From: Thiobacillus denitrificans
GTDB taxonomy: Bacteria; Pseudomonadota; Gammaproteobacteria; Burkholderiales; Thiobacillaceae
NCBI GenBank assembly: GCA_002424845.1
Contig: DILD01000071.1
Coordinates: 1 to 22,270 of the forward strand
DNA length: 22,270 nucleotides
Reading direction: 5' to 3'
Positions 22,058 to 22,270 of this stretch are shown here, one piece after another. Below the pieces are notes generated by a model that worked only from the letters and a program-made list of their open reading frames with translations, was not told where the DNA came from and did not search any database. A program made the position numbers and the translations under genes. Positions within the stretch are counted from its first letter, which is position 1. The number at the start of each line of letters is the position of its first letter.

Positions 22058-22270
22058 TCAGTCACCCATACCCATGATGATGTAGCCGGTCGGACACACG
22101 TCTGCGCAAATGTGGCAGCCGATGCACTTGCCATAGTCGGTGTCGACGTAACGACCCACGGTGGGGTTGTCCTTCTTCTTCACCTTGAACACGGCGGTCT
22201 GCGGACAGTACACCACGCAGTTGTCGCATTCGAAGCACTGGCCGCAGGACATGCAGCGCTTGGCTTCGTC
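22058..22270 (-). CDS. dsrL: DsrL, C-terminal ferredoxin domain, 5' part outside window
   Basis: The frame is open to the window edge, and only the last 70 residues are seen. They form a two-cluster ferredoxin domain: CMSCGQCFECDNCVVYCP and KCIGCHICADVCPTGYII. The opening EAKRCMSCGQCFECDNC is typical of the end of DsrL, a GltD-like FAD-containing NAD(P)H:acceptor oxidoreductase that partners DsrAB in the cytoplasm of sulfur oxidisers. The position directly upstream of dsrJ fits the dsrK-L-J-O-P order and argues for the oxidative type of pathway. DsrK, also Fe-S rich, is less likely because it ends with a CCG-type heterodisulfide-reductase domain. Confidence 0.87.
   Translation of the reverse strand, partial: DEAKRCMSCGQCFECDNCVVYCPQTAVFKVKKKDNPTVGRYVDTDYGKCIGCHICADVCPTGYIIMGMGD

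Noticed and set aside
1..22270. CRISPR arrays, tRNA or rRNA genes
   Set aside because: No regularly spaced repeats, tRNA cloverleaf ends or rRNA-like stretches were noticed. In particular there is no tRNA at the island borders.

Overview
The window reads as chromosome of a GC-rich, sulfur-oxidising proteobacterium, most likely a betaproteobacterium. The main reason is the right-hand end, on the minus strand. It carries a reverse-type (oxidative) dissimilatory sulfite reductase accessory block in the order dsrL(3' part)-dsrJ-dsrO-dsrP-dsrN-dsrR, as in Allochromatium and Thiobacillus-type sulfur oxidisers, followed five bases later by a full siroheme synthase (cysG). Genus assignment is inference; there is no rRNA here.

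Left block (1-5862, plus strand): the 3' part of hemF, a large divergent class A penicillin-binding protein, and a translationally coupled two-component pair of NarX/NarL type. The kinase is soluble and has four cysteines in its GAF domain.

Middle block (about 5863-11215): an accessory island of visibly lower GC, inserted between two convergent core genes, the narL-like regulator (+) and a dihydroorotate-dehydrogenase-like gene (-). It holds a small three-helix membrane protein, a PD-(D/E)XK nuclease-like protein, a small sulfotransferase-like protein, a family 2 glycosyltransferase and an FkbM-type methyltransferase. It also contains second copies of the ends of BOTH flanking genes: about 74 bp of the regulator 3' end (6402-6475) and 30 bp of the DHOD-like 3' end (6303-6332). 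The layout is therefore [regulator tail - cargo 1 - DHOD tail][regulator tail - cargo 2 - DHOD tail], with a further 31-bp imperfect repeat behind a gene in each module. No integrase or transposase is visible. This modular duplication is the most unusual feature of the window.

Right-centre block (11220-16283, minus strand): pyruvate:ferredoxin/flavodoxin oxidoreductase (nifJ type, single chain) with the DHOD-like gene directly downstream, then, farther right (upstream on this strand), a DUF2798 membrane protein and a hairpin that probably ends the dsr-cysG transcript.

Right block (16294-22270, minus strand): DsrJ (periplasmic triheme cytochrome), DsrO (Tat-exported iron-sulfur protein) and DsrP (NrfD-like quinone-interacting membrane protein) form the outer half of the DsrMKJOP complex. 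DsrL is the cytoplasmic oxidoreductase partner of DsrAB. DsrN amidates siroheme, DsrR is a cysteine-free A-type protein needed for dsr expression, and CysG supplies the siroheme. The segment thus couples an electron-transport complex to synthesis of the sulfite reductase cofactor.
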